NCBI GenBank assembly: GCA_017420825.1
Contig: JAFQNU010000090.1
Location: forward strand, 1-9,649
Origin: Clostridia bacterium
GTDB lineage: Bacteria; Bacillota; Clostridia; UBA1381
Direction: 5' to 3'
Length of the DNA: 9,649 nt
Under the pieces are notes generated by a model that ran no database searches, was not told where the DNA came from, and saw nothing but the letters and a program-made list of their open reading frames with translations. Below, in pieces: positions 1-6,757 of this stretch; the stretch's first letter is position 1, and each line of letters opens with the position of its first letter. A program made the position numbers and the translations under genes.

Positions 1-2
1 CA

Positions 3-2552
3 AAGTATGTGTTACAAAGAAGTAATTATGATTATTCAGAGCTTGACGTGGATTTATATGTAAATGGAGTGCTGATTGAAGGAACACGAGAAAACATTGA
101 GAATTATGTATTGAGGTGCGAGACCGGAAATATTAAGCTTGTTGATACATATAAAACCGACGGGTATTATGATACAATTCATGTAAATTACTATGTGACG
201 GGAAAGGTTATGGGAGTGATTGCATCGACGGGAAAGATATATATTGAAAATGCACCATCATCAATTATACTTGACCCCGAAAATGAGGATTTAGTATATA
301 GTATTTACCTTGACGGTGAGGAGATTACGGTTGATGACCTTCGTGAGGGAGATGTTTTAACAATTGCATATGATATCAGCGGTTATTTTGTAGATTCATT
401 TTTCTATGAAATATATGTTTCAAGAGATACAGTAAGCGGAGTGTTGACAGAAAAAAATCCGGGTGAAGAATGGGTTAAAATTGACGGAGAAAAATACATG
501 TTTGCTGACGTGTATGAAGATGAATTGACGGTTGGTGATGAATACACTTTATATCTTGACTGCTTCGGAAGAATTTACGATTGGGAAATTGTGGCGGGAT
601 CAGTTAAATATGCTGTTCTTAATAAGTTTATATATTCAGTGTCGGAGGATTCGTATGTAGCAACACTCTACACCGATGAGGGTCAAGAGAAAACCTGCGT
701 GTTTGATGGTGATGTTGTTGATGAAAACGGAGACACAATAACAGGAACAGATGCGGAGAATTATATTATAGATGCTGTATATAACGATGATTATAGCAGA
801 ACAGATGTTTTAGACAGAATTATAGAATATAAAATTTCAGCCGCAGGAGAGCTAAAAAAAGTTCAGTTTGTAACACCGTATGTAAGCTCGCTTTATGATG
901 ACGGAAGCATGGAGACATACAGTGAGAGGAATGCAAGAATCGGAGGTGTTAAGCTGAGCAGTAATACAAAAATCATTAATGCGGCAGAATATGTTGACGG
1001 TAATTATGATATAGGCGATTTAGAGGTTTGTACAATTAAAAATCTGATTGATGATGAGGCTTATGCCGCATATGCATACGGCTCAAAATGTTCGGATGGA
1101 ACATATCCTTTTGTTGTGATAACGATGGGAAATATAACCGGAACGCAAGAGTCGGATGATGAAGAAAATGACGATGCTGTACCTGATGATGGTGAGACAG
1201 ATACTGCTGAGCCTGAAAGAGCAATTATAGACAGGTTCATTTACTCAGATTCAGCGGAAGGATACAAGGCAACATTATATACAACTGACGGTGTGGCAAA
1301 GTTATACGTATTTGACGGTCGTGTTGTTGATGAAAATAATACGGAGGTATACAGAAATGCAGAGGCAGAAGAGTATATTCTTAATGCTGTTTACCAAAAC
1401 GGTAATGCTCAAAATGGTAAAACAAGTGTAGTTGACAGAGTTGTTGAATATAATATTAATACAGAAACGGGTAAAATAAGCACAATTAAATTTTTGCCTG
1501 TATGCATTGATTCAATGGATTGGCAAACCGGCACTTTTGGTTCATATGATAAAAACACATCAACAATAGGAAGTATTAAGCTTGATAGATCGACAGTGAT
1601 TTTCGATGCCGTTATTTATGTCGCAGAGGGATATAACAGTTATTCTGATTTGGGAATTGCCTCAGCAGATGATTTGGTTGAAGGCACGCAATACGAAGCA
1701 TTTGCATTTGGTGAGGCGAGCTCTGACGGAGCGTATCCGTTAGTGATTGTAACAAGTGCTGTAATAAATTATAATGCAGAAACAAGCTTTGCGGTTGTAA
1801 CAGGCGCATTAACACATACTGAAGATGTATATGGCAATTTTGTTTACGGTGTTCCTGTATTATATGAAGGTGAGGCTACAGACTTGTGGGTTTCGCATGA
1901 TGCAGAGGGTGATGATGTTACAAGCCTTAACCGTGGCGATGTTATCTTCTTCATGACAAATAATGAAGGCTATGTTGACCAAATTGATGTTATTTTCTCA
2001 TTTGGTGATGAGCCTGCTTACAGTGATTTAACAGCAACACTTGTTGAAGATAATGATATGAAAATTATTGATAACGGTATTGTCAGATATCCGGTAGACG
2101 ACAGTGGCTGTATGCCTCCGGACTTTGCAAAGGAATGGTACACAACGCAGTTTGATGCAATTCAGCTCGTGTTCGGACCTGTTATGGAAAAAGGAGACTC
2201 GTATTTCACATTAGGTTCAATTGCCTATGATGATGAATATGGTTTAATTACAAATAAATATAATGATATACGCAATGGTGCGGGTGGTTGCTATGAAATC
2301 GATTATACACAGGATACCAATATTTATGTATATGATTATGCTCAGACAAGGAAAGATGCCCGATTATATGCAGGCGGTTCAATTGTAGCGACGAGATTTG
2401 CAGATGCATACAATGCAAATGGCGGAGATACAATTCTTTGGGATTATGTGGGTGATTTTGGTGAATGCGTCAACAAATCAAGTGTCAACTTTGCGTTTGC
2501 AAAGGTTGTTGACGGTGAGGCGACAGATGTATTTGCATTTTTAGCTAAATAA
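3..2552 (+). CDS. Large acidic repeat-containing surface-type protein, 5' end outside window
   Basis: I do not recognise a named gene. The frame is open to the left edge and the GTG at 9 has no ribosome binding site, so the N terminus (signal peptide and any anchoring domain) lies outside the window; about 850 residues are visible. They are rich in Asp, Glu, Tyr, Val and Gly, with short beta-type motifs such as GDxxT and YxLYLD, no obvious membrane segment and no LPxTG sorting signal at the C terminus (ends FAFLAK). Counting from the GTG, residues about 202-385 and 405-585 form a tandem duplication: each copy starts NKFIYS or DRFIYS, has VFDGxVVDEN, a (D/N)AVY and VxDRxxEY segment, and ends SDGxYPxVxxT. 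The copies are joined by a strongly acidic linker (about 385-403). Modules before and after look related but more diverged. This pattern is known from clostridial S-layer or SLH-domain proteins; assignment to that group is inference. It converges on ptsI and ends at a hairpin. Confidence 0.8.
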   Translation, partial: KYVLQRSNYDYSELDVDLYVNGVLIEGTRENIENYVLRCETGNIKLVDTYKTDGYYDTIHVNYYVTGKVMGVIASTGKIYIENAPSSIILDPENEDLVYSIYLDGEEITVDDLREGDVLTIAYDISGYFVDSFFYEIYVSRDTVSGVLTEKNPGEEWVKIDGEKYMFADVYEDELTVGDEYTLYLDCFGRIYDWEIVAGSVKYAVLNKFIYSVSEDSYVATLYTDEGQEKTCVFDGDVVDENGDTITGTDAENYIIDAVYNDDYSRTDVLDRIIEYKISAAGELKKVQFVTPYVSSLYDDGSMETYSERNARIGGVKLSSNTKIINAAEYVDGNYDIGDLEVCTIKNLIDDEAYAAYAYGSKCSDGTYPFVVITMGNITGTQESDDEENDDAVPDDGETDTAEPERAIIDRFIYSDSAEGYKATLYTTDGVAKLYVFDGRVVDENNTEVYRNAEAEEYILNAVYQNGNAQNGKTSVVDRVVEYNINTETGKISTIKFLPVCIDSMDWQTGTFGSYDKNTSTIGSIKLDRSTVIFDAVIYVAEGYNSYSDLGIASADDLVEGTQYEAFAFGEASSDGAYPLVIVTSAVINYNAETSFAVVTGALTHTEDVYGNFVYGVPVLYEGEATDLWVSHDAEGDDVTSLNRGDVIFFMTNNEGYVDQIDVIFSFGDEPAYSDLTATLVEDNDMKIIDNGIVRYPVDDSGCMPPDFAKEWYTTQFDAIQLVFGPVMEKGDSYFTLGSIAYDDEYGLITNKYNDIRNGAGGCYEIDYTQDTNIYVYDYAQTRKDARLYAGGSIVATRFADAYNANGGDTILWDYVGDFGECVNKSSVNFAFAKVVDGEATDVFAFLAK

Positions 2553-2557
2553 ATCAT

Positions 2558-2600
2558 AACGGCAGATACTTCAAAAGGGAGTGTCTGCCGTTTTAAATTT
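2558..2600. terminator. Shared intrinsic terminator between the surface protein and ptsI
   Basis: Arms AACGGCAGATACT (2558-2570) and AGTGTCTGCCGTT (2580-2592) pair over 13 bp with one G-U wobble, around a 9-nt loop. TTTT follows on the plus strand, then AAATTT. The element lies in the 50 bp between the two convergent stop codons. The U-tract is better for the plus-strand gene, but the hairpin could also stop ptsI transcription. Confidence 0.8.
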
Positions 2601-2602
2601 GT

Positions 2603-4228
2603 TTAGCTTATTTTTGTTTCTCGGATAATCTTTCGCACATAAAGCACTCTTGACGGAGAAACGGAAAGCTCATCGATTCCCATTTTAAGAAATCTTTCTG
2701 TAAGTGAGGTATCAGAGCCTAATTCTCCGCAAATACCTACCCATATACCTTCCTCATGTGCATTTTTGACGGTGAGTTCAATCATTCGGAGTATTGCCTC
2801 GGAGTGAGCGTTGTAAAATTCGTCAAGCTCATCATTTTGTCTGTCAATTGCAAGGGTATATTGAGAGAGGTCGTTTGTACCGATGCTGAAAAATGACACT
2901 TCCTTTGCAAGCAGGTCAGAAATCATAACGGCGGCAGGGGTTTCAATCATAATTCCCTGTTCGGGAAGTTCATAGGGGATATTTTGTTCTGAAAGCTCAT
3001 TTTCAACCTCTCTGACAATTTCTTTAATTCGTTTTATTTCTTCAACAGATGTAATCATAGGGTACATAACAGAAATATTTCCGAATAATGCCGCCCTGAA
3101 AATGGCACGGAGCTGTGTTTTGAATATTTCAGGCTTTTTTAAACAAAGACGGATAGCTCTTAATCCCATTGCTGGATTTTCTTCTTGTGGAAGATTAAAA
3201 TATTTAGCCTGCTTGTCGGCACCTATGTCGAGTGTACGTATTATTACTTTTTTATCCGCCATTGTTTCTGCAACCATTTTATATATTGAAAACTGTTCCT
3301 CTTCGGTGGGGAAATCATTATTTTCAAGATAGATAAACTCACTGCGGAAGAGACCTATTCCGCCTGCGTCATTTTGCAGAACAAGAGCTAAATCCTTTGT
3401 GTTGCCTATGTTGGCAAAAACATTTATCTGTCTTCCGCATAATGTAATATTTTCCTTGCCACGAAGCTCCTGTAACAGCTCTCGTTTGTTATTTTCTTCA
3501 TCCGCCAAAGCCTGCATTTTCTTTAATATATCCTCATCAGGTTCAACGTACACCGTACCTGAAAATCCGTCAACGATTGCAAGCTTACCGTCAATATCAT
3601 CTGTTTTGGTCAGGTCGACGCCTATAATTGCAGGAATATTCATCGTCCTTGCAAGAATTGCTGTATGAGAATTTGCAGACCCCTTTGCAGTGACAAAAGC
3701 AAGCACAGAGGATTTGTCAAGCTGTACGGTTTCGCTTGGCACAAGGTCTTCGGCGGCAAGAATTGACGGCTCAGCAAAGGCGTTACACTCGGTGCCGCAC
3801 CCCTGTAATATTTTTATCAGACGTTCGGAAATATCCTGCACATCTGCTGCTCTTGCCTGCATATATGCGTCGTCCATTTCGGAAAAAATATGTGCAAAAT
3901 TTCCACCTGTTGAAGCTACTGCGTATTCTGCATTAAGACTTTGATTTAAAATGATATTTTCTATTGAGTCAATGTAGTCTCCGTCATTCAACATGAGCTT
4001 GTGAATTTCAAAGATTGCCGCATTATCCTCGCCAACCTCCTGACATGCTTTTTTATAAAGCTGCTCCAATTCATTGAGCGCCAGCTCTTTCGCATTATAA
4101 AAGCGCTTTAGTTCGTTGTCGGGATTGTCTGTGTGAACTCTTTTAACCAATGGTTTATCCTTTTCGAAAATTCTCAGTTTTCCTATGGCAATTCCGTCAT
4201 ATACGCTCTTTCCGTAAAAAATAAGCAT
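2603..4228 (-). CDS. ptsI: Phosphoenolpyruvate-protein phosphotransferase (PTS Enzyme I)
   Basis: Cytoplasmic Enzyme I takes phosphate from PEP onto its own histidine and passes it to HPr, starting the sugar phosphotransferase relay. The 541-residue product is full length, slightly shorter than the usual 570 or so. The N-terminal part (about 1-145) is the HPr-binding helical domain. The swivelling phosphohistidine domain carries GSANSHTAILAR with the expected active His188. The C-terminal PEP-binding TIM barrel shows DIGADK (334-339), NPAMGLRAIR (351-360), SIGTNDLSQY (448-457) and GICGE with Cys500, the counterpart of the catalytic cysteine. The ATG is preceded by GGAGG on the minus strand (4236-4240, 7-nt spacing). 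No HPr gene or EII component is visible next to it. The segment before the active His reads AKGSANSH rather than the textbook GGRTSH; all catalytic residues are retained. Its promoter must lie in the AT-rich region shared with rpmG; a weak TTTACA-16-TTAAAT match on the minus strand is the best I see. Confidence 0.96.
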   Translation of the reverse strand: MLIFYGKSVYDGIAIGKLRIFEKDKPLVKRVHTDNPDNELKRFYNAKELALNELEQLYKKACQEVGEDNAAIFEIHKLMLNDGDYIDSIENIILNQSLNAEYAVASTGGNFAHIFSEMDDAYMQARAADVQDISERLIKILQGCGTECNAFAEPSILAAEDLVPSETVQLDKSSVLAFVTAKGSANSHTAILARTMNIPAIIGVDLTKTDDIDGKLAIVDGFSGTVYVEPDEDILKKMQALADEENNKRELLQELRGKENITLCGRQINVFANIGNTKDLALVLQNDAGGIGLFRSEFIYLENNDFPTEEEQFSIYKMVAETMADKKVIIRTLDIGADKQAKYFNLPQEENPAMGLRAIRLCLKKPEIFKTQLRAIFRAALFGNISVMYPMITSVEEIKRIKEIVREVENELSEQNIPYELPEQGIMIETPAAVMISDLLAKEVSFFSIGTNDLSQYTLAIDRQNDELDEFYNAHSEAILRMIELTVKNAHEEGIWVGICGELGSDTSLTERFLKMGIDELSVSPSRVLYVRKIIRETKIS

Positions 4229-4309
4229 ATTTTCGCCTCCTGCTTATAACAATATGAATAATTTTTAATTAGTTTTACCTCTTTTTTACACTTTTATTTA
4301 AAAATATTA

Positions 4310-4359
4310 ATAAAATTTGTAAAAAAAGTGTTGACAAGCACCCACCCCTATGCTATAAT
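4310..4359 (+). promoter_or_regulatory. Consensus SigA promoter of rpmG-secE-nusG with UP-like element
   Basis: A perfect -35 TTGACA (4331-4336) and a perfect -10 TATAAT (4354-4359) are separated by 17 nt, with an extended -10 TG at 4351-4352. The 20 nt upstream of the -35 are A/T tracts resembling an UP element. Transcription would start near 4364-4366. This is as strong a vegetative promoter as sequence alone can show, fitting a ribosomal protein operon. Confidence 0.93.
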
Positions 4360-4375
4360 ATAGGCAATTGAGGTG

Positions 4376-4407
4376 TAGCTTCTTTTTTTTTTGCGTGTCG
4401 AAGGCTA
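4376..4407 (+). other. 5' leader hairpin with ten-T loop upstream of rpmG
   Basis: TAGCTTC (4376-4382) can pair with GAAGGCTA (4400-4407) with one bulged G; the 17-nt loop starts with ten consecutive T (4383-4392). It lies about 10-40 nt after the predicted transcription start. It is not a standard terminator because the T run is inside the loop. Function unknown; the structure may be chance. Confidence 0.3.
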
Positions 4408-4446
4408 TCCGAGATAAACATATGAAATCAAACGGAGGTGTACAAA

Positions 4447-4596
4447 ATGAGAGTTAAAATCACATTAGCTTGCTCAGAGTGTAAACAGAGAAATTATAAC
4501 ACTATGAAGAATAAGAAGAATGATCCGGACAGACTGGAAATGAACAAATACTGCAGATTCTGCAGAAAGCATACTCTTCACAAAGAGACAAAATAA
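4447..4596 (+). CDS. rpmG: Large ribosomal subunit protein bL33
   Basis: This 49-residue protein is a small basic component of the 50S subunit. It begins MRVKITLACSECKQRNY, the hallmark L33 start, and holds two CxxC pairs (Cys9/Cys12 and Cys36/Cys39), so it is the zinc-ribbon form rather than the cysteine-free paralogue used under zinc limitation. The ATG follows GGAGG (4434-4438) by 8 nt. It is the first gene of the rpmG-secE-nusG cluster, an order widespread in Firmicutes, and is separated from secE by only 20 nt, so the two are cotranscribed. Confidence 0.95.
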   Translation: MRVKITLACSECKQRNYNTMKNKKNDPDRLEMNKYCRFCRKHTLHKETK

Positions 4597-4616
4597 TAAG
4601 AATTGAGGTGTATTAA

Positions 4617-4832
4617 ATGTCTGAAACAAACGTAAAAAAGACAAATAAAATTGTTAAGTTCTTTAAAGAAACAAAGGCTGAAATGAAAAAAGTTACATGG
4701 CCGGGCAAGCAACAGTTAATCCGCAACACTCTTGTTATTTTATCATTCATCATCATCACTGGCATAGTTCTATCTATATGTGATGTGGCATTCACTGCAT
4801 TGCTGGATGTCGTTACAAAGACTCTGAAATAA
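4617..4832 (+). CDS. secE: Preprotein translocase subunit SecE
   Basis: SecE is the essential small subunit that clamps SecY in the SecYEG protein-export channel in the membrane. The 71-residue product is the short single-helix form typical of Gram-positive bacteria. It has a basic amphipathic N-terminal segment (about 8-26), the conserved KKVTWP motif (24-29), and one hydrophobic membrane helix (about 36-60). GAGGTG (4605-4610) precedes the ATG with 6-nt spacing. It sits between rpmG and nusG, 12 nt before nusG, the normal bacterial arrangement. Confidence 0.96.
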   Translation: MSETNVKKTNKIVKFFKETKAEMKKVTWPGKQQLIRNTLVILSFIIITGIVLSICDVAFTALLDVVTKTLK

Positions 4833-4844
4833 AGGAGAGTTATT

Positions 4845-5369
4845 ATGGCTGAAGAAGCAAAGTGGTATATAGTTCACACATATTCCGGTTATGAGAATAA
4901 AGTGAAGGCAAATATTGAAAAATCAGTTGAAAACCGTGGTATCGAGCATCTGATTTTAAATGTTGAAGTTCCGCTTGAAGATGTTGTTGAAGAAAAAGAC
5001 GGCGTTGAAAAAATTGTAAAGAGAAAGATTTTCCCAGGATACGTTATTATTAAAATGATAATGAATGACGAGAGCTGGTATGTTGTAAGAAACACCAGAG
5101 GCGTTACGGGGTTTGTAGGCCCCGGTTCAAAGCCGGTTCCTCTTCCTGACAGCGAGGTGGAAAAGCTTGGCTTTACACAGGTGAGAATGGACGACATGGA
5201 CGTATCTGTCGGAGATTTGGTTGTTATTAAAACAGGACCTATGGAGGGCTTTTCAGGCCCGGTTGAGTCAATTGACAAGGCTACACGCAAGCTTGTTGTC
5301 AAGGTTTCAATGTTCGGCAGAGAGACACCCGTTGAGGTGGATTATAATCAGGTATCAATGCCTGATTAA
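4845..5369 (+). CDS. nusG: Transcription termination/antitermination factor NusG
   Basis: NusG binds RNA polymerase during elongation, affecting pausing, and links it to the ribosome or to Rho. The 174-residue product has the usual length and architecture. The N-terminal NGN domain starts KWYIVHTYSGYE (6-17), includes the conserved FPGY (63-66) and continues through the VRNTRGVTGFVG segment (81-92). The C-terminal KOW domain (about 120-155) includes GDLVVIKTGPMEGFSG. The ribosome binding site GGAG (4834-4837) is 7 nt upstream. It closes the rpmG-secE-nusG group; no clear terminator separates it from rplK, so readthrough into the L11-L1 genes is likely. Confidence 0.97.
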   Translation: MAEEAKWYIVHTYSGYENKVKANIEKSVENRGIEHLILNVEVPLEDVVEEKDGVEKIVKRKIFPGYVIIKMIMNDESWYVVRNTRGVTGFVGPGSKPVPLPDSEVEKLGFTQVRMDDMDVSVGDLVVIKTGPMEGFSGPVESIDKATRKLVVKVSMFGRETPVEVDYNQVSMPD

Positions 5370-5384
5370 AAACAAAGCTATAAA

Positions 5385-5413
5385 TTGTTCATATAATGAG
5401 CATTTTATATATT
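5385..5413 (+). promoter_or_regulatory. Possible weak promoter for rplK-rplA
   Basis: TTGTTC (5385-5390) and TATATT (5408-5413) are 17 nt apart; the -10 is one base off consensus and the -35 matches only its TTG. A start near 5420 would place the L1-type hairpin at the very 5' end of the transcript. Readthrough from the strong upstream promoter could make it unnecessary. Confidence 0.3.
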
Positions 5414-5426
5414 CCCTCTGGTAACA

Positions 5427-5457
5427 GTGGGAGGGCTTAAATGCCCGCAATTACCAC
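5427..5457 (+). promoter_or_regulatory. L1-type ribosomal protein leader upstream of rplK
   Basis: GTGG (5427-5430) pairs with CCAC (5454-5457), and GGGC (5433-5436) pairs with GCCC (5443-5446), leaving an asymmetric internal loop (GA opposite GCAATTA). The consensus GTGGGAG...TTACCACAT is repeated upstream of rplA. L1 is known to repress the L11-L1 operon by binding an mRNA structure with an asymmetric internal loop that mimics its 23S rRNA site. Assignment to L1 is inference from position and shape. The hairpin ends 27 nt before the rplK Shine-Dalgarno. Confidence 0.6.
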
Positions 5458-5500
5458 ATTATGCAGCAAAGTCTGCAAAGAAATAGGAGGTGGCCATATC

Positions 5501-5926
5501 ATGGCACAGAAAGTCGTAGGTTATATTAAATTACAAATTCCTGCCGGTAAAGCAACTCCGGCTCCCCCTGTTGGTCCTGCTTTAGGTCAGCACGGTGTAA
5601 ACATTATGCAGTTTACAAAGGAATTTAACGAAAAAACAGCAAAGGATGCAGGTCTTATCATTCCGGTAGTTATCACCGTTTATGCAGACCATTCATTCTC
5701 GTTTATCACAAAAACTCCGCCTGCTGCAGTTCTTTTAAAGAAGGCTTGCAAAATCGAAAGCGGTTCAGGCGTACCTAACAAGACAAAGGTTGCAACAGTA
5801 TCAAAGGCTGATTTGCAGGCAATTGCTGAGCAGAAGATGCCGGACTTAAATGCAGCAAGTCTTGAAGCTGCTATGAGCATGATTGCAGGTACTGCAAGAA
5901 GTATGGGTATTGTAGTCGGAGACTGA
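5501..5926 (+). CDS. rplK: Large ribosomal subunit protein uL11
   Basis: L11 forms the base of the 50S stalk at the GTPase-associated centre and is the site of thiostrepton action and of stringent-response signalling through RelA. With the ATG at 5501 the product is 141 residues, exactly the usual length; that ATG follows AGGAGGTG (5485-5492) by 8 nt. An ATG 60 nt upstream in the same frame lies inside the leader hairpin, lacks a ribosome binding site and would add 20 unrelated residues. The proline-rich N-terminal segment with PAPPVGPALGQHGVNIM, the KTPPAA motif and the C-terminal GTARSMGI are all present. The order nusG-rplK-rplA is standard, and translation is probably subject to L1 feedback through the leader. 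Confidence 0.97.
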   Translation: MAQKVVGYIKLQIPAGKATPAPPVGPALGQHGVNIMQFTKEFNEKTAKDAGLIIPVVITVYADHSFSFITKTPPAAVLLKKACKIESGSGVPNKTKVATVSKADLQAIAEQKMPDLNAASLEAAMSMIAGTARSMGIVVGD

Positions 5927-5955
5927 TTTATCGGCTGCAGCGATTTTTAAATTCA

Positions 5956-5986
5956 GTGGGAGAGGAGAAAATCCTTGATTGACCAC
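5956..5986 (+). promoter_or_regulatory. Second L1-type leader upstream of rplA
   Basis: GTGG (5956-5959) pairs with CCAC (5983-5986); AGGA (5963-5966) pairs with TCCT (5972-5975). The internal loop is GAG opposite TGATTGA. Outer stem and loop layout match the rplK leader while the inner stem differs by compensated changes, supporting a conserved RNA structure. The 3' arm lies 2 nt before the rplA Shine-Dalgarno (AAGGAGG, 5989-5995), so protein binding here could block ribosome entry. L1 as the ligand is inferred. Confidence 0.6.
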
Positions 5987-6002
5987 ATAAGGAGGAAATA
6001 AT

Positions 6003-6695
6003 ATGTTTAGAGGTAAAAAATATCAGGATAGCGCAAAGCTTGTTGATAGAGCAAAGCAGTATGAGCCGGTTGAGGCTATGGAGCTTGTAACAAAAACAGC
6101 AAAGGCTAAATTTGACGAGACTGTTGAAGCACACATTAAGCTTGGCGTTGATTCAAGACACGCAGACCAGCAGGTAAGAGGAGCTATCGTTCTTCCGCAC
6201 GGAACTGGTAAGGTTGCTAAGATATTGGTATTTGCTAAGGGTGCAAAGGCTGATGAGGCTACTGCAGCAGGTGCTGATTATGTTGGCGAAATGGATATGG
6301 TTGAAAAAATCCAGAAAGAAAATTGGTTTGATTTTGACGTAGTTGTTGCAACTCCTGACATGATGGGTGTTGTAGGTCGTTTAGGTAAGGTTTTAGGTCC
6401 TAAGGGATTGATGCCGTCACCAAAGGCAGGAACAGTTACTATGGACGCTTCAAAGGCTGTTGCTGAAATTAAGTCAGGTAAAATTGAGTACAAGCTTGAC
6501 AAGACAAATATTATTCACTGTCCAATCGGTAAAGTATCCTTCGGTAAGGATAAGCTTAACGAGAACTTTACAGCATTGATGGGTGCTGTTATAAAGGCTA
6601 AGCCATCAGCTGCAAAAGGTCAGTATTTGAGAAGTGTTGTTGTAGCTTCAACAATGGGACCTGGAATAAAGGTAAATTCATCTAAATTAAGCTAA
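6003..6695 (+). CDS. rplA: Large ribosomal subunit protein uL1
   Basis: L1 forms the mobile stalk beside the ribosomal E site, helps release deacylated tRNA, and acts as translational repressor of the L11-L1 genes in characterised bacteria. The 230-residue product has the normal length. The N-terminal MFRGKKYQ start and the family signature GRLGKVLGPKGLMPSPKAGT (125-144) are clear, and the C-terminal LRSVVVASTMGPGIKV segment closes domain I. The ATG follows AAGGAGG (5989-5995) by 7 nt. It follows rplK after 76 nt containing an L1-type hairpin. The stop codon lies in an AT palindrome (6692-6707) directly upstream of the rplJ promoter, and no real terminator separates it from rplJ. Confidence 0.97.
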   Translation: MFRGKKYQDSAKLVDRAKQYEPVEAMELVTKTAKAKFDETVEAHIKLGVDSRHADQQVRGAIVLPHGTGKVAKILVFAKGAKADEATAAGADYVGEMDMVEKIQKENWFDFDVVVATPDMMGVVGRLGKVLGPKGLMPSPKAGTVTMDASKAVAEIKSGKIEYKLDKTNIIHCPIGKVSFGKDKLNENFTALMGAVIKAKPSAAKGQYLRSVVVASTMGPGIKVNSSKLS

Positions 6696-6710
6696 TTTTA
6701 AAATTAGGTA

Positions 6711-6739
6711 TTGACAAAGTATTTTATTTGTGGTATAAT
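6711..6739 (+). promoter_or_regulatory. Consensus SigA promoter of rplJ-rplL
   Basis: A perfect TTGACA (6711-6716) and a perfect TATAAT (6734-6739) are separated by 17 nt, with an extended -10 TG at 6731-6732 and AT-rich sequence upstream. The start would be near 6744-6746 (GAG), giving a leader of roughly 150 nt before rplJ. A separate promoter lets rplJL be controlled apart from rplKA. Confidence 0.93.
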
Positions 6740-6757
6740 CCATGAGTAAATATAAAT

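Noticed and set aside
3102..3944. Plus-strand ORFs opposite ptsI
   Set aside because: They are low-complexity shadows of a full-length, motif-complete Enzyme I gene, with no ribosome binding sites of their own.
4422..4457. Short ORF (11 codons) overlapping the rpmG start, possible leader peptide
   Set aside because: No Shine-Dalgarno precedes its ATG and it would compete with the strong rpmG ribosome binding site; composition is unremarkable.
5392..5397. TATAAT upstream of rplK as a strong -10
   Set aside because: The sequence 17 nt upstream is A-rich with no -35 resemblance; the shifted TTGTTC-TATATT pair is slightly better but also weak.
5441..5500. In-frame upstream ATG extending rplK by 20 residues
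   Set aside because: It lies in the leader hairpin, has no ribosome binding site, and the extension does not match L11; the ATG at 5501 has AGGAGGTG and gives the family length of 141.
5930..5948. ATCG/CGAT hairpin followed by five T between rplK and rplA as a terminator
   Set aside because: Only 4 bp of stem; too weak to terminate, and rplK-rplA are normally cotranscribed.
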